A stretch of 13,854 nucleotides of DNA. Origin: JAGOME01 sp039812375. GTDB taxonomy: Bacteria; Actinomycetota; Actinomycetes; Actinomycetales; Dermatophilaceae. Positions 12,629 through 13,854 of the stretch are shown piece after piece. A program made the position numbers and the translations under genes. The first letter of the stretch is position 1; every line of letters begins with the position of its first letter. The stretch lies in assembly GCA_039812375.1 (NCBI GenBank), contig JBDIAO010000076.1, forward strand, positions 1 through 13,854. Direction: 5' to 3'. Below the pieces are notes generated by a model. It saw only the letters and a program-made list of their open reading frames with translations. It was not told the origin of the DNA and ran no database searches.

Positions 12629-13416
12629 GAGGTCACCGGCCGATCATCGGGGTGTCGAGCTACGTCGAGCCGATCGACCGCGCGCCGTGGTTCGGCCAGC
12701 GCAGCGCCGTCCTGCCCTACGGCTACGTCAAGCACCTCATGGCCGCCGGGGCGCTCGTCGTCATCCTGCCGCCCAGGGTGGATGCTGACGAGGCCATGGC
12801 CGCGCAGGTGCTCGCCGGCCTCGACGGGCTCGTCATCTCCGGTGGGGCCGACGTCGAGGCGAGCCGGTACGGCGCCGCCCCGCACGCGACCTCCCAGGCG
12901 GCCCGTGCGGACCGAGACACGTGGGAGCTGGCTCTCGTGGCCGCTGCCACCGCCGCGGACCTGCCGCTGCTCGGGATCTGTCGGGGGATGCAGGTCATGG
13001 CCGTCGCGGCCGGGGCGGGACTCGTGCAGGACCTGCCCGAGGCGGTCGGCACAACCGTCCACTGTCCCGCGCCGGGTACTTATGCCAGCCACCCGGTTAC
13101 GCTCGTGTCCGGCACCCGGTTGGCAGGGGTCCTGACCGAGAACGTGGTCGACGTGCCGACCTACCACCACCAGGCCGTGGACCCGGTGACCCTCTCCCCG
13201 ACCCCGTATGTCCCCAGCGCCTGGCACGAGGACGGCACTCTCGAGGCGATGGAGGATCCGGCTGGGACCTTCCGGTTCGCCGTTCAGTGGCACCCCGAGG
13301 CCGGTGAGGACCCACGACTTTTCGACGCCCTCGTCGCTACTTCCTGCGACCGCGCCCGCGCTGCGACCGTACGCGTACATAGCCGTCCGCAGAACTCGGC
13401 CGACGCCAACAGCTGA
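12625..13416 (+). CDS. gamma-glutamyl-amide hydrolase, PuuD-like (class I glutamine amidotransferase/peptidase C26 fold)
   Basis: A 263-residue hydrolase resembling E. coli PuuD, which cleaves gamma-glutamyl-GABA. Seen: RPIIGVSSYVEP at the N-terminus, GLDGLVISGGADVEASRYG (the oxyanion-strand GG), nucleophile C119 in LGICRGMQ, TYHHQAVD, and the catalytic pair H223 and E225 in FAVQWHPEAGEDP. GTG 12625 overlaps the SDR stop by 4 bases. The open frame extends further upstream, but that part runs over the SDR gene and is its shadow. As the last enzyme of the cluster it would release glutamate and the free amino acid (glycine or sarcosine for an ethanolamine-type substrate). The final 25 or so residues (after LFDALV) are Arg/Ser-rich and look like a variable tail. 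It converges on the HNH gene with 41 bases between the stops, and no clear terminator hairpin is visible there. Confidence 0.9.
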   Translation: MRGHRPIIGVSSYVEPIDRAPWFGQRSAVLPYGYVKHLMAAGALVVILPPRVDADEAMAAQVLAGLDGLVISGGADVEASRYGAAPHATSQAARADRDTWELALVAAATAADLPLLGICRGMQVMAVAAGAGLVQDLPEAVGTTVHCPAPGTYASHPVTLVSGTRLAGVLTENVVDVPTYHHQAVDPVTLSPTPYVPSAWHEDGTLEAMEDPAGTFRFAVQWHPEAGEDPRLFDALVATSCDRARAATVRVHSRPQNSADANS

Positions 13417-13457
13417 CTGGCGACGGTGGCGACAGTTCGGATCGGTCGTAGGGGTCT

Positions 13458-13854
13458 TCATCCGCGTCGGTGGAAGGTGACACTCTTGCGTCCGTGTCTG
13501 TCGTGGGTGGTGTGGTGGGTGTAGGTGGGGTCGTGGATGGTGCGGTGGTGGTGTCCGCATAGGGGGGTGGCGTCTTTGAGGTTGGTGTGTCCGCCTTGGG
13601 ACCAGGGGTGTTGGTGGTGGAGTTCGGTCCAGGCGTAGGGCCGGTCGCAGTTTTCGGCGGCGCACGTGTTGTAGAGGGCGGCGAGGGCGGTGCGTTGGTG
13701 GTTGGTGAAGAACCGGTCTTGGCGGCCGATGTTGAGGGGGAGGGAGGCGCCGCCGAGGATGGCGGGCAGGATGCCGGCGTTGCAGGCGAGGCGGCGGGCG
13801 GCGCTGGTGGAGATGATCTGCCCGGTGTCGCAGGGGACCATCCCGGTGCTGGGC
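13458..13854 (-). CDS. HNH endonuclease domain protein of the DUF222 family, C-terminal part (5' end outside window)
   Basis: The minus strand carries the last 132 residues of an HNH nuclease-like protein; the frame is still open at the window edge, so the ATG at 13841 is probably internal. The HNH segment is clear: CAAENCDRPYAWTELHHQHP, then SQGGHTNLKDATPLCGHHHR and TIHDP, with paired cysteines and the H-H...N...H metal/catalytic residues. In actinobacteria this domain usually ends a 400-500 residue protein with an N-terminal DUF222, often present in many copies per genome; the visible start (GQIISTSAARRLACNAGILP) fits the DUF222-HNH linker. The function of the family is not established. Codon use differs from the rest of the window (CAA, AAA, CTA, GGA, AGA, AGT appear), which suggests separate ancestry or mobility. 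It is convergent with the hydrolase gene. Confidence 0.85.
   Translation of the reverse strand, partial: PSTGMVPCDTGQIISTSAARRLACNAGILPAILGGASLPLNIGRQDRFFTNHQRTALAALYNTCAAENCDRPYAWTELHHQHPWSQGGHTNLKDATPLCGHHHRTIHDPTYTHHTTHDRHGRKSVTFHRRG

Noticed and set aside
13417..13457. Possible bidirectional terminator between the convergent hydrolase and HNH genes
   Set aside because: Only short direct repeats (GGCGAC) and no convincing stem or T-run are visible, so no terminator is called.

Overview
The window is high-GC DNA with tightly packed genes, GTG/ATG starts, short GTGA stop-start overlaps and a partial DUF222-type HNH endonuclease at one edge. All of this fits an actinobacterium, and the gene styles suggest the Intrasporangiaceae or a relative (Janibacter/Knoellia/Phycicoccus-like). 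That placement is inference, since no rRNA or marker gene is present.

Left edge (1-1748): the 3' end of leuB (3-isopropylmalate dehydrogenase) followed by ilvE (branched-chain aminotransferase). These are housekeeping branched-chain amino-acid genes. A cluster of AGCGCT-centred near-palindromes lies between them. Next (1815-2945) comes a polytopic PIG-V-like GT-C mannosyltransferase, probably unrelated to what follows.

Central block (2970-13416): eight co-directional genes that look like one catabolic regulon for a small amine. The order is an ACT-type APC permease, a choline/ethanolamine-kinase-like phosphotransferase, a dimethylglycine/sarcosine-dehydrogenase-like FAD enzyme fused to a GcvT folate domain, a FadR-type GntR regulator, a glutamine-synthetase-like gamma-glutamylamide ligase, an aldehyde dehydrogenase, a short-chain dehydrogenase, and a PuuD-like gamma-glutamyl hydrolase. 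The logic resembles the Puu putrescine pathway and the gamma-glutamylethanolamide route of Streptomyces: glutamylate the amine, oxidise alcohol to aldehyde to acid, then release glutamate. Here an N-demethylating, folate-linked oxidase and a choline-kinase-like protein are added. The natural guess is ethanolamine or an N-methylated ethanolamine, ending in glycine (or sarcosine, then glycine plus a folate one-carbon unit). The substrate is inferred, not shown.

Regulation: two identical operators, TCAATGGT-N10-ACCATTGA, sit before the permease (2970-2995) and before the GntR gene (8177-8202). In both the right arm overlaps a TTGAC -35 element. This points to repression of both transcription units and autoregulation by the GntR protein. 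The second promoter is placed so that the GntR mRNA may be leaderless.

Right edge (13458-13854, minus strand): the C-terminal part of an HNH endonuclease of the DUF222 family, convergent with the hydrolase gene, with codon use unlike its neighbours and its N-terminus beyond the window. No tRNA, rRNA, CRISPR, insertion sequence or convincing intrinsic terminator was seen, and no gap longer than 300 bases lacks a gene.
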